Source: Enterovibrio norvegicus FF-33
GTDB taxonomy: Bacteria; Pseudomonadota; Gammaproteobacteria; Enterobacterales; Vibrionaceae
Assembly: GCF_000286835.2 (NCBI RefSeq)
Contig: NZ_AJYD02000038.1
Span: 543,639 to 607,638, forward strand
Length of the DNA: 64,000 nucleotides
Direction: 5' to 3'
Below are positions 47,706-56,895 of this stretch, in pieces. Below the pieces are notes generated by a model, which was given only the letters and a program-made list of their open reading frames with translations, did no database searches and was not told the origin of the DNA. Positions within the stretch are counted from its first letter, which is position 1. Each line of letters begins with the position of its first letter. The position numbers and the translations under genes are program-made.

Positions 47706-48721
47706 CCGATCCGTTGATCGTCACTATCGTGACACTTGCCCTTATTGTTTTGAGTGGTTTTTTCGTCATTATCGAATTTGCTTTGATGGGTGCGCGTCGA
47801 CACCGCCTTGAAGAAGTCGCCGTAGAAAGTGCGTCGGCGCGCGCTGCGCTTCGGGGTATGAACGACCTGACGCTGATGTTGGCAGGTGCCCAACTCGGCA
47901 TCACCTTCTGTACATTTGCGCTTGGTGCGGTCACCAAACCTGCGGTTGACCATTGGGTTGGCCCGGTGTTTCTTGCCATGGGCTTGCCGGCATGGGCCGC
48001 TGATGGTGCCGCCTTCGGTTTTGCACTGTTTGTTGTGACGTTCCTGCACTTAGTCGTGGGCGAGATGGCGCCGAAATCTTGGTCCATTGCACACCCAGAA
48101 AAGTCCGCACTTGCCATTGGTATTGCGGCTAGAGCCTACGTTTGGCCGCTGCGTCCGCTACTGAAAGCAATAAACAGCATTGCTAACCGACTGGTCAAAG
48201 CGTCTGGGGTTGAACCCGTTGAAAGCGCGGCTGTCGGTGGGCAAGACGTGGATACCATTCGCCAGTTGGTGGAGCATTCGGGCAAGACAGGTACGCTGAA
48301 ACCGAACATTCAGCGACAGCTGTCTGGTCTTATTGATCTGAGCTCAATCCCCATTGAAACCTTGGTCACTCAAGGTCAGGTGATGGCACATGTCGATAAA
48401 AACGCGACCGTTGCAGACGTGCGTGCCGCGGCGATGAAGTCAGGGCATTTACGTATTCTGGTGTTTGGAAAAAGTGGCCTCAAGCCGCTTGTGGTTCATG
48501 TGCGTGATACGTTATTGGAACCAACCGACAAACCCGCTCGAGACGTTGCGCGTAACGCATATGTGCTTGACTCAAAAATGCCGATATATGAAGCGCTCGC
48601 TCGCATGCGTGAAGCCAGTGTTCAATTGGCGGTAGTCAGCAAGGATGGGAAAATGGTGGGTGTCGTGACACTGGCCGATATTCTTAAACGCGTTCTACCA
48701 ACGACGGCGGCCAACGCATAA
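47702..48721 (+). CDS. CNNM/CBS-domain membrane protein, second copy
   Basis: A 339-residue paralogue of the upstream protein: CNNM/DUF21 membrane domain (about 1-175, SGFFVIIEFALMGARRHRL and LAGAQLGITFCTFALG) and CBS pair (about 195-335), but without the CorC/HlyC C-terminal domain. Its ATG overlaps the upstream stop (ATGA), so the two are translationally coupled and may form a heteromeric transporter. Paired long/short CNNM genes occur in many bacteria. Confidence 0.9.
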   Translation: MTDPLIVTIVTLALIVLSGFFVIIEFALMGARRHRLEEVAVESASARAALRGMNDLTLMLAGAQLGITFCTFALGAVTKPAVDHWVGPVFLAMGLPAWAADGAAFGFALFVVTFLHLVVGEMAPKSWSIAHPEKSALAIGIAARAYVWPLRPLLKAINSIANRLVKASGVEPVESAAVGGQDVDTIRQLVEHSGKTGTLKPNIQRQLSGLIDLSSIPIETLVTQGQVMAHVDKNATVADVRAAAMKSGHLRILVFGKSGLKPLVVHVRDTLLEPTDKPARDVARNAYVLDSKMPIYEALARMREASVQLAVVSKDGKMVGVVTLADILKRVLPTTAANA

Positions 48722-48776
48722 CGCAAGTTCGCTTTGTCGTCGTCACACCCGCTTTACCGCTGGTGTCTGAACAAAC

Positions 48777-48802
48777 AACGCCACCCTTTCGGTGGCGTTT
48801 TT
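48777..48802. terminator. Bidirectional terminator between CNNM pair and nucleoside transporter
   Basis: AACGCCACC / GGTGGCGTT stem with a 5-base loop; T-rich on the plus strand and TTGTTTGTT on the minus strand. Lies between convergent operons. Confidence 0.88.
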
Positions 48803-48810
48803 GCTTCAAT

Positions 48811-48874
48811 TCAACCTAAGCCAAGCTAATCCAACCTAATCAAACCCAGCTAGTCAAACCCAGCCAATCAAACG
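48811..48874. repeat. Short degenerate tandem repeat
   Basis: A run of CAAxCC(T/C)A-type units; the clearest copies are two 14-base units beginning TCAAACCCAGC followed by a partial third. It fills the space between the terminator and the permease stop. Function unknown. Confidence 0.5.
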
Positions 48875-49849
48875 TTAGCGCTCTTTCTCGTAAGGCCGCC
48901 CAATAGATTTCGGTGCAACCGCTTTACCAATGAATCCCGCCAGCAATACCACGGTTAACACATACGGCAAGGCAGAGAACACTTGTGTCGGCAACACGCC
49001 CACAAACGGAATGTCTACGCCTTGCATCCGCGTTTCCAGTGCGGACAAAAAGCCAAACAGTAAACAAGCTAACAATGCGTTGCGTGGTTGCCATTTACCA
49101 AAAATAACCGCCGCCAGCGCGATGTAGCCCTGCCCTGCTGTCATCTCTTTACCAAACGCTGCGTTTTGCGCTGTCGACAAATACGCGCCAGCCAAACCAC
49201 ACAGTAAGCCTGCAATTAATACGGCGCGATAGCGAAGCCAAACAACCGAGATACCCGCGGTGTCGATGGCGTTAGGCTCTTCACCCACCGCACGAAGACG
49301 CAGCCCAAAACGGGTTCTGAACAATACCCACCAGGTCACTATCACTGCGACAAACGCCAGATACACCAGCACATTGTGTCCTGAGACCACATCGCGATAA
49401 AACGGACCTAGCACGGGCACAACATCGCCCATCCACTCTGCGCCCGGCAGTTGAGCCGGTAAAAAGCGTTGTTCTCCACTTAACGATGGTGTTTGACCGC
49501 CACGCTCAAACCACGCATGGCCGAGTGTGATTGTCATCCCCGAGGCGAAGAAATTCACCGCAAGGCCAGAAATGATCTGATCGCCTTTCTGAGTAATTGA
49601 GGCGTACCCGTGGATCAGCGCCAACATCATTGATGCCAAAATAGCAGCGGTTAAACCCAACCAAGGGTTGCCCGTCACGTAAGATACCGCTGCAGCCACA
49701 AAGGCTGAAAACAGCATTTTGCCTTCAAGACCAATATCCACCACCCCAGCACGCTCAGAGAATATCCCCGCCATTGCAGCGAAAATAAGCGGTACGGCCA
49801 AGCGAAGCGTGGAGTCAGCAGAGGACAAAATCCAGCTAAACAGTTCCAT
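48875..49849 (-). CDS. Nucleoside ABC transporter permease 2 (NupQ/YufQ-like)
   Basis: A BPD_transp_2 (branched-chain/ribose-type) permease of about 324 residues from ATG 49849, chosen because aggttg/gaggt precedes it and the alternative adds a basic leader without homology. Shows FSERAGVVDIGLEGKML, GLRLRAVGEEPNAIDTAGI and AYLSTAQNAAFGKEMTAGQGYIAL segments. Overlaps permease 1 by 14 bases. Belongs to the BmpA-type purine nucleoside importer. Confidence 0.92.
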   Translation of the reverse strand: MELFSWILSSADSTLRLAVPLIFAAMAGIFSERAGVVDIGLEGKMLFSAFVAAAVSYVTGNPWLGLTAAILASMMLALIHGYASITQKGDQIISGLAVNFFASGMTITLGHAWFERGGQTPSLSGEQRFLPAQLPGAEWMGDVVPVLGPFYRDVVSGHNVLVYLAFVAVIVTWWVLFRTRFGLRLRAVGEEPNAIDTAGISVVWLRYRAVLIAGLLCGLAGAYLSTAQNAAFGKEMTAGQGYIALAAVIFGKWQPRNALLACLLFGFLSALETRMQGVDIPFVGVLPTQVFSALPYVLTVVLLAGFIGKAVAPKSIGRPYEKER

Positions 49850-50969
49850 TGGCAACCTCCTCACCTTTCGCGCCGCGGCGCATAAAGAAGCCTTCAACCG
49901 GTTTACGAATGAGTCTATCTAACGCACCCGTAAAGAAAATCACCAACCCTTGGATCACCATGATCAGCTCTGGGTTCAGACTTGGCATTTCGAACTGCAA
50001 CTCCGTGCCGCCTTGGTATAACGCGCCAAACAACAACGCAGCAACCAAGATACCAATCGGGTGATTACGTCCCATCAACGCAACGGCGATCCCGATGAAG
50101 CCAAAGCCGCCTGTGAAGTTGAGAATAAGGCGATTTTGAGCGCCAAAGACCTCATTGACCGCCATCAATCCGGCTAATGCGCCAGAGATTGTCATGGCAA
50201 TAATAATGATTTTCTTCGCATCAATACCGGCATATTCTGCCGCTTCGGCGTTTTGCCCAACCACACGAATGGCATAGCCCAATCGCGTTCTGAACAGCAA
50301 CAACCACACCAAATACGCAACGACGAGAGCAAGGAGGATAGACGGGTTAAGAAGTGAAAATGGCAGTTCATATCCCCAACTTGCGGCTAACTCGTAAAGT
50401 TTTGGGAATACCGCTTCAGGATTGAAGTAACGGGAATCGGTCGAGTTACCGCCATATTTGGCGATGTGCTCCACCAGCGCGTAACCCATTACCGAGAAAG
50501 CAATGAAGTTAAACATGATGGTCGTTACCACGATGTGCGAGCCGCGCTTGGCTTGAAGGTAGCCTGGAATCGCCCCCCACAATGCGCCAAAGGCCGCTGC
50601 GATAATGATGGCGAGTGGTGCCATCAGCCACATGGATAACACATCGTCCAACACCAGCATCAGAATGCCGATGCCTAACCCTGCGATATACGCTTGACCT
50701 TCACCGCCGATATTGAACAAACCTGCATGGAACGCGACAGCCACGGCTAAACCTGTAAACACAAAGTTTGTGGCGTAATACAAGGTGTTGCTTAAGCCAC
50801 CATATTCTAAGTTTGTCGCCCCTTGGATCATCACACTGAACGCGGCTGTCGGGCTTTCACCGACCATCAGTACCACTAAGCTAGAGATCACCAGCGCCAC
50901 GGTCAGTTGCAGTGCGGGAACCAGAAATACTTTTACCCACGCAGGGGCACTTTGTTGAGCCACACTCAT
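49836..50969 (-). CDS. Nucleoside ABC transporter permease 1 (NupP/YufP-like)
   Basis: A 377-residue BPD_transp_2 permease. Landmarks: GLAVAVAFHAGLFNIGGEGQ, GAIPGYLQAKRGSHIVVTTIM and RTRLGYAIRVVGQNAEAAEYAGI. About nine to ten membrane helices. Its ATG overlaps the ATPase stop by 4 bases. Confidence 0.93.
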   Translation of the reverse strand: MSVAQQSAPAWVKVFLVPALQLTVALVISSLVVLMVGESPTAAFSVMIQGATNLEYGGLSNTLYYATNFVFTGLAVAVAFHAGLFNIGGEGQAYIAGLGIGILMLVLDDVLSMWLMAPLAIIIAAAFGALWGAIPGYLQAKRGSHIVVTTIMFNFIAFSVMGYALVEHIAKYGGNSTDSRYFNPEAVFPKLYELAASWGYELPFSLLNPSILLALVVAYLVWLLLFRTRLGYAIRVVGQNAEAAEYAGIDAKKIIIIAMTISGALAGLMAVNEVFGAQNRLILNFTGGFGFIGIAVALMGRNHPIGILVAALLFGALYQGGTELQFEMPSLNPELIMVIQGLVIFFTGALDRLIRKPVEGFFMRRGAKGEEVANGTV

Positions 50970-52510
50970 GCTGCACCCTCCTCTTGCGCGGCATTCGCCA
51001 TCAAAATACCGAGTTGGCGTTCATTGGTGTCTTTGGCAATCACGTCACCCGTGATTTCGCCATCCGCCAATACAATGATGCGATCAGACAAAGACATGAT
51101 TTCTTCAAGTTCTGTCGACACTAACAATATCGCTGCACCCGCATCGCGCGCTGCAATCAGGTTGCGGTGAATAAACTCAATCGCACCAATATCAACGCCA
51201 CGGGTTGGCTGCCCGACAAGCAACACATCCGGCTCTCGCAGCATTTCACGCGCAATAATCAATTTCTGTTGGTTACCGCCGGAGAAGTTGGCGGATTTCA
51301 GATGAGGATCTGCGGGGCGAACATCGTATTTTTCCATCATGTTGCGTGTTGCCGCTTCAATCGCCGCTGGGTTCAATAAGCCTTTGCCGTAGGCAATATC
51401 ATGCTGGAAACCCAATATGGCGCTTTCAGATGCCGGCATGGCTTTCACTAACCCTTGGCGAATACGATCTTCTGGTATATGCCCCACGCTAAGTTGACGC
51501 ATGAGCCCAGCATTACGCTTGGTTTTAGGTGAAAACGTTTGCTCACCTTTCCCCGTTTTTAGCGTTATCTCGCCTTCTTGTGGCGTCGTCACGCCAGACA
51601 ACACTGACAACAGTTCCGACTGACCATTCCCAGACACCCCCGCAACACCAAGAATTTCGCCAGCTCGCAGGCTGAAATTTAGGTTCTTGAGACGTTTAAC
51701 ACCTCGGCTGTCCCTCCATGAGACGCTTTCAACGCGAAGACGCTCTTCACCGGGTGTGGCCTTGCCTTTATCAACACGAAGCAGGACTTTCCGGCCCACC
51801 ATGAGCTCAGCCAATTCGTCGACACTGGTCTCTGCTGTGGTGCGATGCGCGACCATCGCACCTTGACGCATTACCGACACCGAGTCAGTGACCGCCATGA
51901 TCTCTTTCAGTTTGTGCGTGATCAGAATGATGGTCACACCCTGAGATTTTAGGGTGTTGAGGATATCGAAGAACTGTTCGATTTCTTGCGGTGTCAGCAC
52001 ACCCGTAGGTTCATCCAGAATAAGAATGCGTGCGCCGCGATACAGCGCCTTCAAGATTTCAACCCGTTGCTGAATGCCCACCGCCAACTCACCAACAATG
52101 GCGTCTGGATTAACGGTTAGGCCATAATCACTTTCGATTTTTTTCAATGCGGCACGCACATTGGTCGACGCCACATTGAGTAAGCTGTGCCCTTCGGCGC
52201 CTAGCATCACGTTTTCTAACACGGTGAACGTTTCCACTAACATAAAATGTTGGTGCACCATGCCAATACCATGAGAAATGGCGTTTTGGGAGTCTTTGAT
52301 TTTAACGATGGAACCATCCACTTCGATGGTGCCGGAGTCGGCCTGATAAAAGCCATAGAGAATAGACATCAGGGTGGATTTTCCCGCCCCATTTTCCCCG
52401 ACAATACCGTGAATAGTGCCCGGCATCACTTTGAGGTCGATGTCTTTGTTTGCGTGGACTGCACCAAAGCGTTTGTTGATATCGCGCAGTTCTATTGCGG
52501 GGTTTGCCAT
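50966..52510 (-). CDS. Nucleoside ABC transporter ATPase (NupO/YufO-like)
   Basis: A fused double ATPase of about 514 residues from ATG 52510 (aaggagc upstream; the longer frame has no site). First domain: Walker A GENGAGKST, signature LAVGIQQRVEILKAL, Walker B ILILDEPTGVLTP. Second domain: degenerate Walker A VSGNGQSE, signature FSGGNQQKLIIAREM, VLLVGQPTRGVD. This pattern is standard for sugar/nucleoside importers of the RbsA type. Confidence 0.94.
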   Translation of the reverse strand: MANPAIELRDINKRFGAVHANKDIDLKVMPGTIHGIVGENGAGKSTLMSILYGFYQADSGTIEVDGSIVKIKDSQNAISHGIGMVHQHFMLVETFTVLENVMLGAEGHSLLNVASTNVRAALKKIESDYGLTVNPDAIVGELAVGIQQRVEILKALYRGARILILDEPTGVLTPQEIEQFFDILNTLKSQGVTIILITHKLKEIMAVTDSVSVMRQGAMVAHRTTAETSVDELAELMVGRKVLLRVDKGKATPGEERLRVESVSWRDSRGVKRLKNLNFSLRAGEILGVAGVSGNGQSELLSVLSGVTTPQEGEITLKTGKGEQTFSPKTKRNAGLMRQLSVGHIPEDRIRQGLVKAMPASESAILGFQHDIAYGKGLLNPAAIEAATRNMMEKYDVRPADPHLKSANFSGGNQQKLIIAREMLREPDVLLVGQPTRGVDIGAIEFIHRNLIAARDAGAAILLVSTELEEIMSLSDRIIVLADGEITGDVIAKDTNERQLGILMANAAQEEGAA

Positions 52511-52602
52511 GCCTGCTCCTTGGCAAGTACAACGAAGGCTAGCGATACAAAACGCCCCCTGATAGGCATAAGCCAAATCAAGGGGCGAATGAGGTCGCTA
52601 AA

Positions 52603-53601
52603 TTAATACTCGCAAGAATCTGTGCTGAAGTAATCGTGGACCACGATCTTGCCAGCAATGATATCGTCGCGGATCTGCTTAACACGCGCTTCCATTTCAG
52701 GCGTGACCAGATCTTTGTTGTACTCATCCAATGACCAGTCAACACCGCCTTCTTTCAAGCCAAGTGCTTGCAAACCAGGGGTGAATTCACCGTTTTGCGC
52801 ATCGTTGAACGCATCTTGAACCGCGACATCAACACGCTTAACCATAGAGGTCAGCATCACACCTGGGTGCAGATAGTTTTGGTTGGAATCAACGCCGACA
52901 GCGTATTTACCTTCATCAACAGCGGCTTGATACACACCAACACCGGTACCACCTGCTGCGGCATAAACGACATCAACGCCTTTATCAAACTGAGATTTTG
53001 CAAGCTCTGCGCCCTTGGTAGGGTTATTCCAAGCCGCAGGCGTTGAGCCCGTCATGTTCTGAACAACGTCCGCGTCAGCCGCTTGGAATTTCGCGCCTTG
53101 CTCATAACCACAAGCAAATTTACGGATCAGCGGGATATCCATACCGCCAATGAAACCGACTTTGTCGCTTTCACTTTTCATCACCGCCAGTGCGCCAACA
53201 AGGAATGAGCCTTCGTGTTCTTTAAACACAACAGAACGCACGTTGGGGAGATCAACCACAGCATCGATGATGACAAATTGGGTTTTAGGGAATTGCTTCG
53301 CCACTTTTTCTACGATCGGAGCTTGTTGAAAGCCAACCGCTACGATTGGGCTAAAGCCACGTTGCGCCATGCGCAGCATCGCTTGTTCACGCTGGGCTTC
53401 ATTAGTGATTTCAAACTCACCGTAGCTAACACCTGTTTCCGCTTTAAATGCTTCTGCACCGGTGTAGGCGGCTTGGTTGAACGATTTATCGAACTTACCA
53501 CCCATGTCAAAAATCACAGAAGGCTTAAACGCATCGGCTGACGCCGATGCTGACATCAGACCAAGGGTTATTGCTGCTGCCAGTGAGGTGATCGTTTTCA
53601 T
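52603..53601 (-). CDS. BmpA-family nucleoside-binding protein
   Basis: A BMP/PnrA-type periplasmic purine-nucleoside-binding protein of about 332 residues from ATG 53601 (ggag 8 bases upstream). Signal peptide about 1-23 (SASADAFKP). Family landmarks are DMGGKFDKSFNQAAYTGAE near the N-terminus and FIGGMDIPLIRKFACGYEQG in the middle. The gene precedes the ATPase by 92 bases. Binding to adenosine, inosine or guanosine is typical; the exact range is unknown. Confidence 0.92.
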   Translation of the reverse strand: MKTITSLAAAITLGLMSASASADAFKPSVIFDMGGKFDKSFNQAAYTGAEAFKAETGVSYGEFEITNEAQREQAMLRMAQRGFSPIVAVGFQQAPIVEKVAKQFPKTQFVIIDAVVDLPNVRSVVFKEHEGSFLVGALAVMKSESDKVGFIGGMDIPLIRKFACGYEQGAKFQAADADVVQNMTGSTPAAWNNPTKGAELAKSQFDKGVDVVYAAAGGTGVGVYQAAVDEGKYAVGVDSNQNYLHPGVMLTSMVKRVDVAVQDAFNDAQNGEFTPGLQALGLKEGGVDWSLDEYNKDLVTPEMEARVKQIRDDIIAGKIVVHDYFSTDSCEY

Positions 53602-53767
53602 CCTTGCTACTCCATTCATTGAAGAAATCCATAGTTTCTCGACCACGTTAACATTTAAGTTACAATGGACGGAACGTTATCGTCAGCAAAACGATGAAAT
53701 CTTGAACGCTTTCACACACCGCCTTAGTTTTCGGCAAAAAACTCACCAGGTGCTAGCACAACACTCT

Positions 53768-54856
53768 CTAACTCAGGCAAATATCAGCCCAAACCAAACG
53801 GTGATCTGATGTCGCAGAAGCACGAAATTTGCCAACGTCATCCAATAAAAGTGTCAATAGCTGGTCATCTGGCGCAGGCCAGAACACCCCCGTTTCTTTT
53901 ACTTGCAAATCCTTCGATGGCAACACGTAGTCCAAACGCAAGCCGCGCTGATGAGTGGCTTGGTTTTTGTTTCGTACATGACGCCCACGCACAAAGTGCG
54001 CCGCTCCGCCACTTTGAGGGATAGGAAAAGGCTGAATACGCGTATCACCGATCAATTGGGCAATCACCGCTTTGTCACCCTCACCGTTTTTCGGATCGGC
54101 ATTCAAATCCCCCATCACCACAAATGATGAGCCTTTGGCCAAACCGCCTACTAAGCCCTTATCATCAACCAAATAGGATTCATTTTTCAGGATATCGTGC
54201 AATAAGCGAATTTCATCAGCATTGCGTTTGAGGTTTCGCTTTTCTGCACCGTCGAAGACAGGTGGCGTGGGATGACACGCCACAACATGCACGGTATGTT
54301 CACCGACGAACACTGGGATCGCGACATGATTTTTGGATGACAAACGTAGCCTTTGTTCCACGGCATGATCGAAGTAATGTCGTGGCATACGGGTATTGGG
54401 CATGCTCTGCCAAAGAAACGATTGCCAACTGCGCGCATTATCGATGTCCAACGGATACTTGCTCAGCAGGATGAAACCATATTGCCCATGGTGTCGCCCA
54501 AAGCCATGCGCACGTTCAGGCGCGGAAGAAACCTCTTCACCGTCAAACAGCGGTAACCCTGTATTGGTAGGAGGAAGGTACTGAAAGGGATACGTGATGG
54601 GGCATTGCCCATATTGCGATTGATTTAAGTAATGGGACTGAAAATACGCCAGCATGCCATCATCACCCCCTTCACCGTGATGATCGAACTCGCACAGAAG
54701 CAACACATCAGGTTGGCAATGTTGAATGATGGCAGCAATACGATTGAATCGCTCACTGTCGGCGTTTCTTAGCGAACTGAATACCTGATCAGGTTGATCA
54801 GCAGACATCGCGACATTAAACGTCGCAAATCGAAGTGTGGTTTGAGGCGTTACCAT
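53768..54856 (-). CDS. Endonuclease/exonuclease/phosphatase-family enzyme
   Basis: A 362-residue EEP-fold metal-dependent phosphoesterase without a signal peptide. Landmarks: FATFNVAM at the N-terminus, CEFDHHG with the metal-binding Glu, ACHPTPPV, GDLNADP (catalytic Asp/Asn) and the C-terminal SDHRLVWADI. The family includes nucleases and phosphatases and cannot be narrowed. Followed by an exonuclease gene in the opposite order on the same strand. Confidence 0.85.
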   Translation of the reverse strand: MVTPQTTLRFATFNVAMSADQPDQVFSSLRNADSERFNRIAAIIQHCQPDVLLLCEFDHHGEGGDDGMLAYFQSHYLNQSQYGQCPITYPFQYLPPTNTGLPLFDGEEVSSAPERAHGFGRHHGQYGFILLSKYPLDIDNARSWQSFLWQSMPNTRMPRHYFDHAVEQRLRLSSKNHVAIPVFVGEHTVHVVACHPTPPVFDGAEKRNLKRNADEIRLLHDILKNESYLVDDKGLVGGLAKGSSFVVMGDLNADPKNGEGDKAVIAQLIGDTRIQPFPIPQSGGAAHFVRGRHVRNKNQATHQRGLRLDYVLPSKDLQVKETGVFWPAPDDQLLTLLLDDVGKFRASATSDHRLVWADICLS

Positions 54857-54913
54857 TTGATTTCAATATTCACTACACAATCAGATAGCAAAGGGTAACG
54901 CACTCAGAGTGAC

Positions 54914-55414
54914 TTACGAACAGCTTTGACGATTAAGCACCATCGATAAGGCTTCTCGAATGTGTTTCGCATCCGCTTCTGCCCGATGTGGAGCAGGCCC
55001 AAGCGATGCCAACGCACTCAAAAAATCCTGCCTGTCGATACCATCATGACGGTGAAGCCAGTGCCCCACCTCCGTCAAAGTAAACGTTGGCCGCATGTGC
55101 GCGGCTTTATACAATCTCCCAAGCCAGAACAAGTCCCATTGGCTATCACACAATACATCGTCGAAATAACACAAGGTGTTGTTCAAATGGGTACAGACAT
55201 CAAACACGGATAAGCCATTTATTTTCAAATACTCACGGCTAACGCCATGTATTTCAATTTCCGCATGATCATCCCAATACTGCCATGATTCAGGAGAAGA
55301 CGCTGGGTTGATAAGTAGGCTAACGCCAGCGCCATCGGGCAAGCTGTAACCAACTTCTATCGGGTATGAAGCTTCTGTAAGGCCAGATGCTTCAAAATCG
55401 AGGGTAACCCACAT
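54914..55414 (-). CDS. DEDDh 3'-5' exonuclease-like protein
   Basis: A 166-residue RNase T/epsilon-like exonuclease. Metal-site residues are present: DFEASG (Asp6, Glu8) at the N-terminus, a central Asp in CDSQWDLFWL, and HRAEADA at the C-terminus with the DEDDh His and Asp. Compact relative to RNase T (about 215). Substrate unknown. Confidence 0.82.
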   Translation of the reverse strand: MWVTLDFEASGLTEASYPIEVGYSLPDGAGVSLLINPASSPESWQYWDDHAEIEIHGVSREYLKINGLSVFDVCTHLNNTLCYFDDVLCDSQWDLFWLGRLYKAAHMRPTFTLTEVGHWLHRHDGIDRQDFLSALASLGPAPHRAEADAKHIREALSMVLNRQSCS

Positions 55415-55680
55415 ATTATCGCTCCGTGATAATTTAGTGTTTTCGATAGTTAGAGAAGGCTATTTGGCTGCGACAGCACAACGGGTACATCCTTATCTTA
55501 CCCTGCGCTTGGTCACGTGATGCTGCCAACCAGACTCTCTTCAAATTTAGCTTTAATATGCAACGGCAGGAATGCCATCGCTAACTGTAGTGTGTCTACG
55601 TCACTGTGCACGTAATAATGTAGTACGTAATCATGTTTATTTTTGTCTTTATCACTTTTTAGAAAGTAGGCGTTAACATC

Positions 55681-56253
55681 ATGCAATGCAACCAACCTAC
55701 CCCTGTGCTTGGCTTTGCTGGCTTCAGTGGCTCAGGAAAAACAACCTTACTTGAAGCAGTTATCCCGCAACTTAATGCTGTTGGCCTGCGTGTAGGACTC
55801 GTCAAACATAGTCATCATGACATAGAGCCGGACTCGCCACGTAAAGACAGTTACCGTCTTCGTTACGCAGGTAGCGATCAATTACTTCTCGCGACGGCAA
55901 AACGTCACATGCTTTTTTTTGAATATCACGACAATTTAGACAGAGAACCTTCTTTGCAAGAATGTCTAAACCAGTTGGATCACTCACGACTGGATATTGT
56001 GCTGGTTGAAGGTTTCCGCGATGCGGTACTGACCAAAGTAGAGGTACACCGACCCGCGCACGGCAAGCCGACACTGTTTAGCCATGACAGCAACATCATT
56101 GCCGTCGCATGTGATAAACCGCTAGCGTCATTGACTGATGGAAACATGACTTCGCTGGATCTCAACAATGCCGATGAGGTGGCATCTTTTATCCGACTCT
56201 GGTTAAGCCATGCACCAGACACGGAAAAGTATCTGCCATATTGCGCCAAGTAG
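55681..56253 (+). CDS. mobB: Molybdopterin-guanine dinucleotide biosynthesis adaptor MobB
   Basis: A 190-residue P-loop protein with GFSGSGKTTLLEAVI (Walker A at about residues 14-21), KHSHHD and VLVEGFRDA segments typical of MobB, the GTP-binding partner of MobA in forming the bis-MGD cofactor. mobA is not adjacent here. Confidence 0.92.
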   Translation: MQCNQPTPVLGFAGFSGSGKTTLLEAVIPQLNAVGLRVGLVKHSHHDIEPDSPRKDSYRLRYAGSDQLLLATAKRHMLFFEYHDNLDREPSLQECLNQLDHSRLDIVLVEGFRDAVLTKVEVHRPAHGKPTLFSHDSNIIAVACDKPLASLTDGNMTSLDLNNADEVASFIRLWLSHAPDTEKYLPYCAK

Positions 56254-56437
56254 CACACAGCTTGGGTTAGCACAATAAGACGATTAACCCAACGAGAGTT
56301 ATCACAAAGCCCCGTTTGAACGCGACGATGTTCCATATTTAATGATCAATGTCTGGAAATGATGATTATCGTGTCGCTCAAACCAGCCAAAATCACCAGA
56401 ATAAGCCTTCGTCCATAGAATGAATAAGAAGTTAGAA

Positions 56438-56893
56438 ATGAAATCAACCAATCGTACGGTCAGCAAAAGCAAACAAATCGCACTCGTTGCACATGATCAC
56501 CGCAAAACCGACCTTTTACGCTGGGTTGAAGAAAATAAAGATGCACTCTCCCACCACCAACTTTTCGCGACGGGAACCACAGGTACGATTTTGAGCCGAG
56601 AAACAGGCCTCAATATCACATCACTGATGAGTGGCCCAATGGGCGGTGATCAGCAATTGGGTGCAATGATTTGCGAAAAGAAAATCGACGTTTTGGTGTT
56701 CTTTTGGGACCCACTCAGCTCAGTGCCCCACGACCCGGATGTGAAAGCGTTACTGCGTATTGCGGCCGTGTGGAACATTCCTGTCGCCATTAATCGTGCC
56801 ACCGCCCGTTATTTGATCACGTCTCCAATGATGAGCGAAGAAGTGCAGGTCGATATACCCGATTACGAAGCCTATTTAGCGGAAAGACTGTAA
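56438..56893 (+). CDS. mgsA: Methylglyoxal synthase
   Basis: Converts dihydroxyacetone phosphate to methylglyoxal, a phosphate-starvation bypass of glycolysis. From ATG 56438 it is 151 residues, matching E. coli MgsA (152); an ATG at 56420 is possible. Motifs: [26 protein letters not shown] with the catalytic Asp, [20 protein letters not shown]. The fabV start follows 3 bases after the stop. Confidence 0.94.
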   Translation: MKSTNRTVSKSKQIALVAHDHRKTDLLRWVEENKDALSHHQLFATGTTGTILSRETGLNITSLMSGPMGGDQQLGAMICEKKIDVLVFFWDPLSSVPHDPDVKALLRIAAVWNIPVAINRATARYLITSPMMSEEVQVDIPDYEAYLAERL

Positions 56894-56895
56894 CG

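Noticed and set aside
47465..48117. Two long overlapping open frames on the minus strand (194 and 171 codons) opposite the CNNM/CBS genes
   Set aside because: They lie opposite strongly conserved coding genes, lack ribosome sites and have compositions typical of antisense shadows.
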